A stretch of 64,000 bases of DNA, taken from the NCBI RefSeq assembly GCF_019399895.1, contig NC_091867.1, positions 9,747,501 through 9,811,500 on the forward strand, in the 5' to 3' direction. The notes beneath the pieces are model-generated. The model searched no databases and was not told the DNA's origin. It saw only the letters and a list, made by a program, of their open reading frames with translations. Source of the stretch: Cardiocondyla obscurior (Eukaryota > Arthropoda > Insecta > Hymenoptera > Formicidae). Position 1 is the stretch's first letter. The number at the start of each line of letters is the position of its first letter. The translations under genes and the position numbers were made by a program. Below are positions 1 to 13,484 of the stretch, piece after piece.

Positions 1-3000
1 ATATATCGCGCGGAACAAGCGAGCCTCGAAGGCTGCGCTTTCCAGGCCGCACTTTTCCTTCCGCCGTTTCGCCAATTAAAAAAGAAAAAGAAAGAAAAAA
101 TAATTAAATCGGGGGGCCCGAAGTGAAAATCGCCGAGGCGCTCGCGCGGAAACGCTTGCCGCGCTGCCGAGCGCCGAATTACCGCAATCTGCTAATAGAT
201 TCTGCCACGTGATCCGATCCATGGACCGTGCGCACAACGCACACGTGGAACACGCGTTTAATTTTTTTCTTCTCTTTCCTAGCTACGTTTCCTCTCTCTC
301 TCTTCTACACGTTCTCGCGACGATCGGTCTCGCGATCTGCGTGGTGGGGCACGTAGCGAGCGACGTTACAGAAGCGGCCACGCGAGTAGGAGGAAACCGG
401 AGGAAAGGGTTCAGTGTCGAGTCGGCCGCGATTGCATCGCCGTTCCGCTGTCCTCGGCCTCGTCTTCGTCGGCCTCGTTTTCGCCGTCGTTTTCGAGCCC
501 GTCACCGTGACGGCACCCGGTGGGACCGGGCTTCCTCCCCCTCTCCCGCCGGAGATGCGCGTCTCGGTCGCGCCGCAGTCCGATTCCGCGAGATCTCCCG
601 CGGGTCAACTGGGTCAAGTGTCATCGAAGCGAAGCGGCCTGATTGATGCCCCGAGGAAGCCGGGAGCGCACCTCTTTCGGCCGCGAGCGATTAAAGCCGC
701 GCGCGCGGTGAAAAATTGACCCCGCGATGAGTGCGCTAATTTGTCTAGCTCCACGCGGAAGCTTACGCGCGATAAGTGGCTAAGGAAGCTGCGATTAATC
801 GGCGTGTTTATCGTACTTCGGTTTCCGTCGAGTCGCGCCTCACGGTATACGCGAGTGACTGAATAAACAAAAGACGGGACATTCGTTTACACGAAGGATC
901 CCGATGTGAAAACCGTCGTTGTTTTTAGAAACAAGACACTTAGGAAAATGAAATAAACTTTGCCGGTTGATTAATCATACACGGTGACACTCTCTGGACG
1001 TTTCAACGCATTTTAACTGCAGGGAAATTGGCAAATCGACGGCAATCACGTCGCCCTGAAAGTCACGCGAAAGGCTAATCCCATGCAGGCCCCGTGCGTT
1101 CCCTCGTGACAAGCTCGACGCAATTCGAAGATTAGCGGGATATGCGACAGGTAAATAGAATCGCAAATGGAATTGCGATAAGCTTATGCGCCGTAAACGC
1201 GCACGTAATATGGAAAGAAAGGTAGATAAAGCTGGGGTTTCGGGCTTATTGCACACGAGAAGTGCCGCGCGGGGTCAGCGCGAACGGTGAACCTTCGCGT
1301 TTCGCCGTCGATGCCGCTGAAATTTCAGTTAGCTCGCTGCCAAAGCGCGGAGATTTAATTAATCGGAAGCGACGTATATACTATCGAAGTCCCGCGGTAT
1401 AAAAAGTTTCGAGCGCAGCGATTCGCCGCGTTTTCTACCGAACCCAATCTCGTCGTGTAAGCCTCGAATAAAAAAAAAAAAGAAAAAAAAAGAAAAAAAA
1501 GAAAAAAAAATTGCCGCGTAAAAATCGTGACGTAAATTCCGATGGGGATTGAAATTAGATTCGCCTCTCATTAATAACATACGAGAGAGGTAATCTTAGG
1601 CTCGCAGGGACCGCCTCGAAATGTAAATCTCTTGCCCTATAAACGTCACGCGTTTTCATACACGCGAGTGTGCGGCTACCTGTTTCGCTTTTATTATTTT
1701 TTTTCTTTTTCTTTCCCACACACGTGAAAGCCGCGTTCGATAACGCGGGTCCGTCCGATGTAATCGCAAATTACCTCGTTGACGCTGCACCGATTCGGGA
1801 ACTGATTTAGATTAGGGACCGACGATCCCATCTAGATTATCTACCGGCGCGGTTAGTTAGCGCGGAGCCGATCAGCCATGAAATTCTCATGCGAGTAACG
1901 GAAGCAAGGCAAGAAGAATCCCCGCGCTGGGGCCACTCGTTTCCCGCATTCTAATTAGTAATTTATGCGAATCCCGGCGGCGCAGTGGCGTCTATCGTGA
2001 TTCGCAGCCCGACCGGGAAATCTGGTAACAACGTAACAACGAGAGATTTCTACCGAGCACGGTGGACGGCTGCAATTATTGATCAGCCAAGCCGACGGCC
2101 AATCGAAAAAAACAAATTCACCGGGGAATCGATCGGGAAAAAAAAAAATCCTCGCGTGACGATCGTCGCGTATACGCCGCTGAATACTCGAAACGGGATC
2201 GTTAAACTTGAATAAAACATATTATTTGTCCCACTTCCGAATGAATATTTCATTATTTTCCTCCTCGTAAGTCCGATTGTTACTTATACGTACGCGAAAA
2301 GATCGTGTCCGGATAACGAGCGGTAATGACGAGCGACGGCTTATTTTTACCTGAGTCATGACTTTTTTTCGAACTGTACTCTTCCGCTGAAGGAGACCCG
2401 TCGATTTTGCAACGACGTGTTACGTGTTACGTGATAAAAAAAAAAATAAAAAAAAAAAATAAATAATAATAATAAAATTAATGAAATATTTATGAATATA
2501 TTCGCGGGGGGTGGGTTGAAAATATATAACGACACCTCTACACAGGTGGCGTAATCAATAAAACTTCTGTCTCTTCGCAGTTACCGCGCTCGTGCACATT
2601 TTAAGACCTTGTTCGCGCCTTACAATAGAAGGTCTTCGCGGAAAAGAACTTCGCACACAATTCATTGTTACAATGTAAGCGAATCGAGGTGGCCGTACAG
2701 GTGTTCGGGGCACGGGATAATCGACGTAGAAACAAAAGCCTGTTATTTTAACGCGACTCCGAGCGATGTACGCGAAATTCCCGTTTCCACCGCGCAGATC
2801 GATTTCGCCGCGTTAATGGCGCGGGCTGTCTTTCCGAAATAGACGCGTTTAAGAAACCTTATTGACGTGCCGTGATTTATCGAGGAAGCCGCGTTACGCC
2901 GAATTAGACGCGTTTGCCGCGGCGCTTAATTGCGACGATCGATCACCGCTTCTTCCGCCATTTAGTTAAGCCGAAAATTCGCCGGGCGCGTGCTGCGGCC

Positions 3001-5348
3001 GGTGCCGCTCTTTCGCAAATTCGATTCGAGCTCGGCTGGTCCTGAAAAGCGATCGTTTTTCACGCGCAGCCTTGCAAAATCATCGGCCGGGCTTATCAGA
3101 AAATTATGATAAGCCGCTACTTCGAAGCAGATAAAAAAAGAAGTATGTGTTCATTGTATTTTCTCGTATCAATTATTGCAACGATAACCGGATCCGTCGT
3201 CAAATAAACGACCCGACGCGAATCGGTTCTTAACCGCTGAATTTCCGGTATTCGCCGGGACTGCGTACGTTGCGCCAGTTAATCTGAGAGATAGCGACGA
3301 GTGGACCTTGTCGATGTATCTTATCGATATATCTAATCGAATTAACTTTTTTTCGAATTTTCACACTTTTTATTTTCTTTTTTCCTCACGCTGTTGACAT
3401 CGCTGAGCGAGGTGGAAAGGAGCGTGTCTGTAGCGCGCGATATAGGAGCGCGGCGTTAAATTCCCGGTGTCGTATAATTTAGAACGGGTCGCACATGACG
3501 CGGGTTACGTAAGAACGTTGCGATAGCGACACGTCGAAAGTAAATTAGAGAAGAGAACGTGTGTCGCGTGACGTTCAAAAGAATGCCATTATCGTCTTAC
3601 AAAGAGCTTGCAATCGCATTCTTTTAACGAGGCGACGAGAGTGTTAAAAAAAATGGGAGAATGAGAGAGAGAGAGAGAGATAAAATTCGTCGGCGAGAAG
3701 GATCCTCCGGAGAGTAACGGAGATAAGGACCGAATGTACTGTGGCCCTGGCACGTTATCACACGTCGCGGACCCGTTGAACTACGTCTATTGTCTTCGCA
3801 AGCTAAAGAGGCTATAAAATTGCGAGGGGGCGATACGACGGACGGCAGGTTATTGATGATAGACGCGGCTAGCGCTTGATATCGGGGAGAAGAAACAACG
3901 TTAGGAATTGACGTGCTTCTATCCTCTCTCTCTCTCTTTTCTCCAGCGGAATCGCGTCGGTCCAGAGAACCGAGAGTTTTATTAGAAAGGCTGAAATCAT
4001 AACGCCGCCCACGGGATTCCTGGGTTTCGCGTCTCGCGGGAGAGCCGGAATCGCTCGCGTATCTCGCGTCTCGTTCGTTAGATAAATCTCGGGCCGTTAT
4101 CGCCGCTCGTTAGCGACGGTCTCTCGTTTTAAACGTCGCCCCGCTTTATCGGCAAAGTCCGCGGGATCCTGACGGATGTTCTTCCGGCGGCCCGGCGCTA
4201 TCGGCTTAGTCGGTACGCCCGCGCTCCTCCCCCCCGCTCGGTCCCCCTTTTTCGACCCCCTTCTTCCGTGCCACCCCCGTATCCGCCGAGCGAATCCTGG
4301 CCCTCGGTGGCACGCTGTATGACTCACGAAAATAATTAAATTCCGCGTAAGACTGTCCCCTCGTTCGCGCCAGAGATCGCTCGATCGTCGCGCACGTTCG
4401 CGCGTCAAGTGCCGAAGTCGCGGGGACGATATCGGTTCGCGGCAAACGTTTTTCCCCGATTCCAATTAACGATCGTGCACGTGGAGGATGGAGCGAGGCC
4501 GCTCGTTCTCCGCGAAGAAGCGCGATGAATTTATAGCGGCCGTATATCATCGTCGCTCCAGATGTGAAAAAACGCGCCTCGCGAGATACCGCGATTACCG
4601 CGACAGCTAATTGCCCTGCTTTTGCACGACAGGGTAAGAAGCAGCTCGCAGTCCAGGAGAGGCAGAGGAAACGACGGAGCAGCCGACACATGTAGCATTC
4701 GGGTGAGTGAGCACCATCCTCCTTTCAGACCCCGGGGTTATTACGGCAAGCTCGGCGCTTTCCGCTCGAGATGCCCGGCGGGGAAGCCGGGGATCATCCG
4801 CGCCCCGGAGCTTTAATATGGACGCGCGTTTCAATGCCACGTCGGATTTTAATTCGCCCGTGCCCTCCCCGCAGTTAATCCTCGCGCTACGTCGCGAAAA
4901 TTTACATTTTATACGCGCGTAAAATCCCGCACGATGTACGTTTATGCGCGGGCTAATAGGGCGGCCGCCGGCCGTTCGCGCCCCGGGGAACGGGATCGGA
5001 CCGTGAATCAAATTAAAATTGGAAACCTCCGCGGTCCGGCGGAGATACGGGAATAGGAGGCGAGAATAACTGGCTCTTCCGCCACGCAGGAAAGTCAGGG
5101 CGCGAGTTGAAGCGCGGTAAATTTTTAATCCGCGGCTCGATTCGTCTTCGAACTATTGTCCAGCGGGCAAGATTAAAAATCGTTAACGGTAGCTTAACGC
5201 GATTTTTCGGAAGCTCAATCGAATCATTCGTTTGCCCACCCTCAACGCCACTTTCTCGCGTTCGCGTCTCTGTGTCGTCATTAATCATATATTATTCTTA
5301 TCTGCGCTGATGTTCTGGAGCTTTTACCTTTTCTCAGGCATCAGTATA
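1..5348. other. Non-coding 5' flank / probable 5' UTR introns of the GlcAT-P-like gene
   Basis: I see no open reading frame here with protein-family similarity. The predicted frames are short, arginine/serine-rich and overlap on both strands, as expected in CpG-rich non-coding DNA. A donor-like site (GGGTGAGTGAG) lies near 4700-4709, and a strong acceptor (TTTTCTCAG) ends just before 5339. A non-coding first exon ending near 4702 and joined to the first coding exon is therefore possible. A-rich tracts occur at 1469-1510 and 2437-2463, and a (GA)n run near 3662-3680. The untranslated-exon idea is inference only. Confidence 0.5.
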
Positions 5349-6827
5349 ATGAAGCCGTCCATGAAAATGGGAGTGATCGCCTTGATAGGGATCTGTGTAG
5401 TCTTTTATCAATATCACCTGTCCACCGGCGTCACTTTCGACCAAGTAACGGCCTTCAATGCCGATACTTCCGCGGACGACGCCGGAGATTTGCCAATCGG
5501 CGAGGAGGCTGACGGTAAAACCCCAAGGCTCGCCGAGGAAATGGTAATTAATAACGATTAATATTTAATATCGAGATTAATTATTATATCTTTTTATTTT
5601 ATATTTTTTTTTTAATAAAACTCGCCTTCGATCGAAAAGAAATTTAATCAACGCCTTATTAATTGATTTGTACTTAAATTAATTGGCTCTGTTTTTCAGA
5701 TTCGATACGCCGTATACCGAGTACAAATCACGAACGGCCTGAGCCCGGAAGTAAGCTCGATGCTCGTGCAGGAGCTTATCAATCAATTAAGCAAGAACGT
5801 CTCGGCGGCCTCTAGGAATAATTTCAAGCCCCCGCCGCAGCCCCCGGCGACGATACAGAAAACCGCGGCGACGACGGCACGCCCGTCGCCACCCACGCAG
5901 CCCGAGGAATCGCCCGAGGAACCCCTGTACATCATCACGCCCACATATCGAAGACCCGAACAGATCCCCGAGCTCACGAGGATGGCCCACACGCTGATGC
6001 TGGTGAAAAACATTCACTGGCTGGTCATCGAAGACGCTACCGTCGCTACCAAGCAAGTAACCGAACTGTTGGAAAGGACGGGCCTGAAGTTCGATCATTT
6101 AATCGGTAAATATTAAAAAAAAAAAAACGAATTCGCGGTGAAATCGCCGGCGATTCTAGCACGCCGATAAAAACGATTATCTCTGCGCAGCTCCGATGCC
6201 GGAGAAGTACAAGCTGAAGAAGGGCGCCAAGCCGCGAGGGGTGTCGAACAGAAATCGCGGCCTGCAGTGGATCAGGGCGAACGCCACGAGGGGCGTGTTC
6301 TATTTCGCCGACGACGACAATACGTACGATATTGAACTTTTCGACGAGGTACGACCCCGGTCGCGACAGCGCGCAGTTTCAACCGAGAACAATTTTCCTT
6401 GAAAGATTGATTTTATCGTGCCTTTCAGATCCGCAAGACGAGAACGGTGTCGATGTTCCCGGTGGGACTGTGCACCAAGTTCGGCCTGAGCTCGCCGATT
6501 CTGAAGAACGGCAAGTTCGCCGGGTTCTACGACGGGTGGATCGCCGGGCGGAAGTTCCCAGTGGACATGGCCGGGTTCGCCGTGAGCGTAAAGTTCCTGC
6601 AGCAGCGGCCGAACGCCACGATGCCGTTTCGCGCTGGATACGAGGAGGACGGCTTCCTGAAGAGCCTCGCGCCGTTCGAGCCGCGGGACGCCCAGCTCCT
6701 GGCGGACAACTGCACGAAGGTGCTCGCCTGGCACACGCAGACGAAGAAGAACGAGCCGAGCGCGTCGCTGGACATGAAGCTGTACGGCGCGACGAACCTG
6801 GTCAAGCTCAAGCAGCAGATCGTATGA
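5349..6827 (+). CDS. GlcAT-P: Beta-1,3-glucuronyltransferase, GlcAT-P/GlcAT-S-like (B3GAT family, GT43)
   Basis: Four coding exons: 5349-5543, 5700-6105, 6191-6348 and 6429-6827, with GT-AG borders and a consistent frame, giving 385 aa. It is a type II Golgi protein with a short cytosolic tail and a hydrophobic anchor at about residues 6-24. A variable Pro/Thr-rich stem follows to about residue 125, then the GT43 catalytic domain starting at LYIITPTYRRPEQ. The UDP-sugar/Mn2+ motif FYFADDDNTYD lies at about 237-247. The acceptor-side motif DGWIAGRKFPVDMAGFAV and the catalytic-acid region GYEEDGFLKSL (about 323-333) are present, followed by AWHTQTKKN. The family transfers glucuronic acid from UDP-GlcA to terminal galactose of glycoproteins, glycolipids or the proteoglycan linker. 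The long stem and the APMPEKYK...PRGVSNRNRGL segment favour GlcAT-P or -S over the short GlcAT-I. The start is the first ATG after the acceptor and directly precedes the membrane anchor. The gene is convergent with ALG10. Confidence 0.92.
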
Positions 6828-9800
6828 TGCCAGCCGAGACAACGAAGACAAACTCGAACCTGAAATCTTGTGTGTAGCCCCCTCCCTCTCCCCCCGTCTC
6901 CCACCGCCCCATCTTCGCACTAGTTCATCGCTGTTCACTCCAGAGGAGTTTCCTAGGTGCGGAAAAACTGTGCGATTCAGTGCCTAAAAGTATATCTGTC
7001 CCGGCTCTCGCGGCGAGAGCGGGGGTAAAAACCGTTGTTACCTTTAAGCATAGCCGGTAAAACGTTTTTTTATCAGCTTTTACACATCCGCAAGAAAATG
7101 TTCGCGTGGACTCGTCCGGAAGACGGTCCCCGCCCGCCCTTAGGAAGGGCACGGCGAGGAAGTGAAGGGACCTGACGGTCCCCGAAGGAAGGCAACGCGG
7201 CCCACTTGCGACAAAGCGTACGGATGCCATGAAACCGTCTGTTACCATTTCCTTTTTGCATTTCGTGGGGCAAGAAGTGACGCGAAATTCGTCAATGTTG
7301 AACGGCAGGAATGAATAACATAGCTGGCGGTGTTTGTTAGCCGAAAAATCACGCGACTTCGGATTACGTCCGTGAGGTGTTTCGCTGGCGAAGTCGCGCG
7401 CCGCGCGCGAATCAACGACCAAAGAAAACAAACGAGTCACTCGCGGTAACGTTTAAACCCCTGATCCTCACTTTATTCCACCTGAGGGATATCGTTTCCT
7501 CCCCCCGGAGTTTCTATAAATAGATTCTCTATTCTATTTCCATTCTATTCTATAGCGGAGTCCATTCCTAAACTCGTTCTGGGCACGTCGCGGAGGTCAG
7601 AGACAGATTCGATCGAGGAACGAGGACGTCTCGCGGCCGATTACGTTCCCCTTTCGCGCTCGTGCCGATCGAACCTGCCTGATGAACCCGACACGTCGCT
7701 CGTTAATCTAATTACCAGGCAAACTGTTTGACGGCCGTCGTTTAATCCTCTCCCGCCTCCACGTACGATTAGCGAGCGTGCGCGATAAAGAATTCAAGCA
7801 AGTCTTCTAACAAGAGTCTCTCGTAGCTCCGAATGACTTTCAGGCACGAGGTGTAACGTTAAAAGGTCAGAGTTTAAATAAGAGTCCGAGTTAGCCTTGA
7901 GCCTCGTTAACAATCGCGTTAGAAAAAGCTACCGTTTGCGCGGGCACTTGATTTTTTTTTTATTTTTTTATTGGCGCAAGATTATTCGCTTCGATACTTC
8001 CTGCCGCGAACGTTTGAGTGCACGAAATATTTTTGACATTTAATCTCCAGCGTAGATCGGCACTTTAAACCGCTGAGCATGCGGCACGTGCATACGATTT
8101 TTAATTTAGTACGCTAAACCTTTTCAGATTCTAAAGAGAGTCCGAAATAAAGGAAAAAAAAAAAAAAAAAATGTATAATTGATTCTACGATTGAATATAG
8201 TGGGAATAGCATTCGCCAGAACAAGTAAATCTGTCCTACATTTGACTGAATAGATTTCCCGAGCTGCGCCCGCCGCTGCTCCCTTTCGTTAGTGATGTAA
8301 TCCATTTATTTCATCGTAATGTCGATTATTAGATCGTAAATAGCGAATTATAATCAAATAGACGAGCGTTTCCATTACTAAAGTAATTTGCGTGCGTGTG
8401 CGTAGAAAATATGTACTTCCTAGGCATGTAATGTTTAAAGCTACGTTTGATTCCTCTTGCACAATACAGACGCGCGCGAATTAGGTATTAAAAGAAGCTA
8501 GAAAATAAAGAAGGTATGCAAAATCTAAAAAAAAAAAAAAGAAAAAAATATATATATAAATATATATATATTTCGATTGTCTGCCGATTATTGGGACAGT
8601 CGGAGAATCGAATCACGATTGTACAGTGGAGTTTCGATGAGTCCGAACTATTTTTATTGATTTAATATATCATTCGACGAGAAATCGACGTTAAATCAAA
8701 TACATAATTTTATCTAATTCGGTAATAATATATATAAAATATATTTTTTTTAATAAAAAGAAAAAAAAATACAAAGTTATTTTCAATGAAAAAGAATAAA
8801 AAAAAAAAAGAAAAAAAGTTTCTCCGATTTAGAAAGAAATTAATGTCTGTCAGTCTAATTAGTTCGGATATCAGAAGTTCTGCTGTAGAGACGCCCGGAA
8901 GACTGCGGGAAGATAGCGAGAAGGGTTTCTTATCAAATTTCATATCCTCGTAGCGTCATATACATGTATATCTCTAATATTCTCGACCGTAACGTCTTTG
9001 AAATCGATATCGGAAAGTTTCTGCGTCATTAGTTTAAGCCTGTTAGGTCACGGTGCTAATTTGAAATACTTTCCCAAAAAGGGGCTCCAATAAACTTCGT
9101 ATACTCTGATTTCCAAAAATATCTCACTTCGTCTACTTTAAATCTAGCGTGAGACGCTTCGTAGCGATAGTAATTTCGAGCGTGCGGACGATGATTTCTC
9201 GCTTTTGAACCTGTACGAGTCGTCGCGACACCAAAAACTTAGGAAATCGTAGCGTATACGTAATATACCTGTAGCATAATCGCACTGTCTAGAAACCGAT
9301 CAAATCGAGAACGGGACGGCGTTAGATTTCCCCTCCCTCCCTCCCCCCCCACATATCCTGCCGGGATGTGGAAGAGTTTCGTGTACAAAAGATACGTTGC
9401 TTACGTTTCAAAGTTTGATTTACATGGATACGACTCGCAATAATCTTACGACAAGCAATACGCGCGATTCTCGCGCAAATTAGATTGTAAAAGAAAAAAA
9501 AAGAAGAAAAAAAAAAAGAAAGGAAACAGAAAGCGAGAGAGGGGATGTTAAATAAGCGAACGATCATTCTTCTTTTATCAAAATGCGTAGGGTGGACGTA
9601 AGGCGTTTTAGTTCTAATCCGAGAAATCCTAGAGTACTTAGCGCGTTGATTCGAGACCATTTGTGATATACGACTATATTGTTTTGTAATGAGTTTTGCG
9701 CGATGCGGGCGAACGTCTTCATCGCGGGTGATGCTCAAGTTCCCGGCAATTCAGAGGCTGAGTGTACATGCGTGATTAAGCCGGAGGTTGTACATAATTC

Positions 9801-10634
9801 GTTTCTAAAATAATTGATCTTTTGTTATACATACATATATATATAGTATATATAATATTCATATCACACTCCAGTTTGAAAGAGTTTGGAAGAGAAGGGA
9901 GTACTTTTTCGCGAATTGAAAGTTACAGTGCACGTTATATTTCCCTTGCTGATTTCTACTGTTGTTTTCTTATGTAAATTTGTATAACTTTTTTTTTTGG
10001 TATTTTTTTTCTTTCTTTTTAATATACAATTATAAACTCGGAGTTCAAATTCAAAATTGTTTCATGTCTTTTTTACGGATAAATTTACGTTCTATTTTTC
10101 TTATATTAATTTCGTTTTGTTATCAGGTCTTTTCAAAATATTACTCTTTACTATAAGTAAGAAAGGAAATCTAGAATAAGTAAAGGTTTGCAGATTGTAT
10201 CTCGGTACCTTTTTTTGTACCGTCACGCGCAACATTTATATTCGTTAAGGAGACGACGACGCAACGGTGTGACGGCAAAATAACGAAAGAGCGTATTTAA
10301 TATAGTATTTAAAAGTCTCGGTCGTCGATCGAATACATTTAATATATTGTGCGCCGACGATAATGCGTGCCGTGAAATTACAAAATTGACAAGCTGTCGC
10401 TGTACAAAAACAACTAGCAAGTTTTGCCACGAGTTTCAGTTGTGAACAATAAACTATTGTTCGAGGTAATTATCTCATTATTAACAACTTTGACCCCATT
10501 GAACTTCCTAAGCCGATAACGTACGTATAACCGCGCATAGAAAACACGAAGAGGGAAAAAAAAAAAAAAAAAACGAGAAGACGTCGAATATCGCACCGAA
10601 ATTCTCTTTTGTACATCTGTCCTCGTAACGAGCG
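6828..10634. other. Intergenic / probable 3' UTR of the glucuronyltransferase
   Basis: No gene is recognised. The stretch lies between two convergent stop codons (6827 on +, 10635 on -). It is rich in A/T tracts, such as 8154-8170, 8527-8575 (with alternating TA), 8745-8815, 9489-9520 and 10556-10573. Candidate AATAAA signals for the + strand gene occur near 8139, 8505 and 9088. I cannot say which is used, so the 3' UTR length is unknown. Confidence 0.5.
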
Positions 10635-12264
10635 TCACCAGGAAATTCGCTGAGCGTAGGGCTGGTCCTCCCAGTAGAACACTTTACTGGCAAAGATATA
10701 AAATTGCAAGCAATTGACCGCGAGAGTCGTGAGCGACTCGCAATAGATCTGCCACCTTTCTGGCCTTCTCATATTTAAACGATAAAAAATGTACGGCAGG
10801 ATAAAATAGCGCGGTTCCACCAGCAATTGAGGCACCAGCACCGCGCACACGCAAATAACGTAATTAATCTGCGAAAGGAACCTCAGGTGAGCGACGTTCC
10901 GCCACATGGCGAACAGACTCGCGCCGTAAATCGATATTAGTAGGTATTTAAATGCGGCGTATCGACCCATGAATCGGCTCCACACGTAAAATAGATAGTG
11001 CCGGTTGTCGGCCAGCACGTACGGATGAACGAGCGTGTTGAAACGTACAGTCGCGGCCATCAACGTAAACGCGAGGCCGGCGAGAACCCAGTGGCGACGG
11101 AGAAAACGAGAACAGGATCGCCAGTGAGGCACCACGTACGGCCACGAGAACAGGGCGACGAAGGCGGAAAAGTAGAGTATCTGACAGAGGTGGACTGTTG
11201 CGACGTGGGCAGTACGATCGCCGATCACTATGCCTCCATTCCACGCGACGAAGGCGACGAACGTGAGGCACACGGCTAGGTGAGGTAGTAGACTACTGCA
11301 TATCTCTGCGACGAACTTGGCGAAGGACGACAGACCTATATGCAATTCGTACGCTATCTGCTTCCAAATTAACTAAAAGTGATCGAAAAAGAAAGTTTGC
11401 CAAATTAATTCCCTCCGATTCTACGTTATATCTGCATTTAGTGCTACTTACGCGGAAGTGTGAAGGAGTACTGAGCACCCTGGGTGGCACCGGTTGCTCC
11501 ATCCTGCGATCAAACGTATCTAACGCACATTCTATGGTAAAGAAACCTAGCCAAATGACGTTCGTCTGACGTACGAGCACACCTAGCAGACCTGCACAAT
11601 TCATAATTTTCATTTACACATTCTCATGGCTTTGCACGACTGCAGGACAATTACCTGCAAGAGCTGACATCGTGGTGCGATTGCGCTGGTGCAGATACTG
11701 CGTCAAGAGTACTACGCTCACGGAAACGACGTCAGTGTAATAAAAGAACGACCAGAAGTACAACGGTGGGAAAAGAGCAAGATTGTACGTCAACGCGAGT
11801 ACCAACCAACTGTCCCTGTCTACTTCGCTAGGCTTTGAATTCTGCTTTATAATGCTGTAGAGAAGGCAGAGGTTCAAACACGTCCCAAGTAAGTTTATGC
11901 ACCTCACATATGTGACTTGGCAAAGATTGAAAGGCGACAATATCGCAGTGGCGATCAAGTATAAGCCTGGCAACGTAGTGATCTTAGGGTCCCACTGAAA
12001 AGAGTTTGCGACTGAATTATGGAAGGAAATTATGTGAAAAACCTGATACTTTCTGGAGTGTATCGACTGTATGAATTACATGACTAAGACGACCTTTACC
12101 TGAGTGAAATTCCACGCGCAATAGCGCAAGGTCTGGGGTATGTGGAAGGCCTCATCGATAAAATAATCCGGCTGAATGCGATTCAAGTACAGGAAGAGCG
12201 ACACAGTGATCGAGAGAAATATAATCAATGTGGAATGTACAAATATCTTAGAGTTCGGTTTCAT
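10635..12264 (-). CDS. ALG10: ALG10, dolichyl-P-Glc:Glc2Man9GlcNAc2-PP-dolichol alpha-1,2-glucosyltransferase
   Basis: Coding exons on the minus strand: 12264-12100, 11994-11655, 11591-11452 and 11372-10635, giving 460 aa against about 473 in human ALG10. The enzyme adds the third and last glucose to the lipid-linked N-glycan precursor on the luminal side of the ER, before transfer by oligosaccharyltransferase. The protein is polytopic, with many hydrophobic segments. Family landmarks run in order: YFIDEAFHIPQTLRYC with the conserved acidic pair in the first luminal loop, WDPKITTLPGLYL across the exon 1/2 junction, LVRQTNVIW, WNGGIVIGDR, LADNRHYLFYVWSRF, ILPYIFYRLNM and a C-terminal RISW resembling the vertebrate RFMW end. 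The ATG at 12264 sits in a good context (CACCATGA) and directly precedes the first membrane segment. A longer reading is only possible from a TTG and is not used. The upstream neighbour, EAAT, is transcribed in the same direction. Confidence 0.95.
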
Positions 12265-13378
12265 GGTGGACTTGATATGCGGAAATTCGTTCAATTTCAA
12301 TAAAGGCGCACGTTGTTTTACATAATTAAAATCGAACGTTGCTTTTGTAAGCCGGCATACAAGCCACGTAACGCGCGCCCGTGTTTACAGTCGACGCGAC
12401 GGAGTTGGGGTTATGTCAGGTTACGTTCATCCGGCCGTCGGAAGTGTTGGTACGCCTAGCGAAAAGGCTGCAGTGCTGCACTGCGCTGCGCGGGCGCAAA
12501 TAACTTCAAATCGTTTCTGCCGCGGCTACCTTTGCGCGACTGCCTCGTTCCGACGTCCGACAGGACGATAATTTGGCCGAGAGCAATTTGGATAACGCGC
12601 CCGACGCTCAATCACGACTTATCGTGTCCGAGAAATGCGTAAAATAAATAATCGACTCACCGTTCGTTGACTCTGCACGCCTCTCGCTGCCCTGCCGTTG
12701 CTGCGCCGTCCGCCGCGACCATCGTTCCGTGTCCAGGATTCTCGCTCCATAGCTCCCATATTACACTCGACGCAGCATCCAACGCAGCACTAGACACAGC
12801 ACTTGACGCAGAATGTCATACTCCATACGACACTCTCGGTACGTACTCGCTTCCGTGCGAGATTCGCGTACGCGAAAACGACGAAAGCGACCGCGATGCA
12901 ACCAGTGGCGAGACTCGATGCGCGAACAACCGACCGACTCTTCTTGCTGCGCGACTATGGCGGCCGTGCATGCGCGCGTTCGAACAACGATCGAATAGGC
13001 CGATGCATAGCGTTGATTTTTCGTATACGAGATCTTCTCGCACGATTCGAGAATAGAGCTACGACCGAATATCACGTTCAACACGGACACTTGAATAATG
13101 TTCCGTAACCCGATTGAGATGCTGTAACATTCGCACGATCGTTTTTTAATGTCTCGGTGCCTTTGATGCAGTCCAGTTCAGTTACGCACGCGATGTCCGA
13201 TTTATGATAGACAGAAGTCGCGACACATCTGCATTTTATGTGACCGTAAACTTGAGTTGAAATACATTAATCGACAATTAGGAAGTTTAATTTGGCGTCG
13301 ATTTACTCACGTTACTTCGATTTGCCGCTGATGACGATGCCGACCGACTCATCGTCACCTCGATCCGCCGTTGGCAAT

Positions 13379-13484
13379 GGTGGCGGCTCGTAGTGGACTT
13401 CTCAGAATTAAAAAAATCTTTTTATTATTTGATTGGTCAGTTGAGATCTTTTAGTCCCGAGAAAATCCGCTACGAACCGCCACC
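13379..13484. mobile_element. Short inverted-repeat element, MITE-like
   Basis: The left arm 13379-13397 (GGTGGCGGCTCGTAGTGGA) pairs with the reverse complement of 13466-13484 at 17 of 19 positions. Pairing continues weakly inwards (CTTCTCAGA against the complement of CCCGAGAAAAT). The arms enclose about 68 bp of A/T-rich sequence with no coding capacity. I see no clear target-site duplication, so it could be a non-autonomous DNA transposon relic or a chance foldback structure. Confidence 0.45.

Noticed and set aside
209..646. A 145-codon open frame near the left edge.
   Set aside because: Compositionally biased Arg-rich translation with no recognisable domain, and other frames overlap it.
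11281..11291. Plus-strand TGAGGTAGTAG, identical to the first 11 nt of let-7.
   Set aside because: The match stops after 11 nt, no hairpin partner was seen, and the site is the antisense of ALG10 coding sequence.
12265..12300. A 12-residue N-terminal extension of ALG10.
   Set aside because: It would begin at TTG. The ATG at 12264 has a good context and matches the family start before the first membrane helix.
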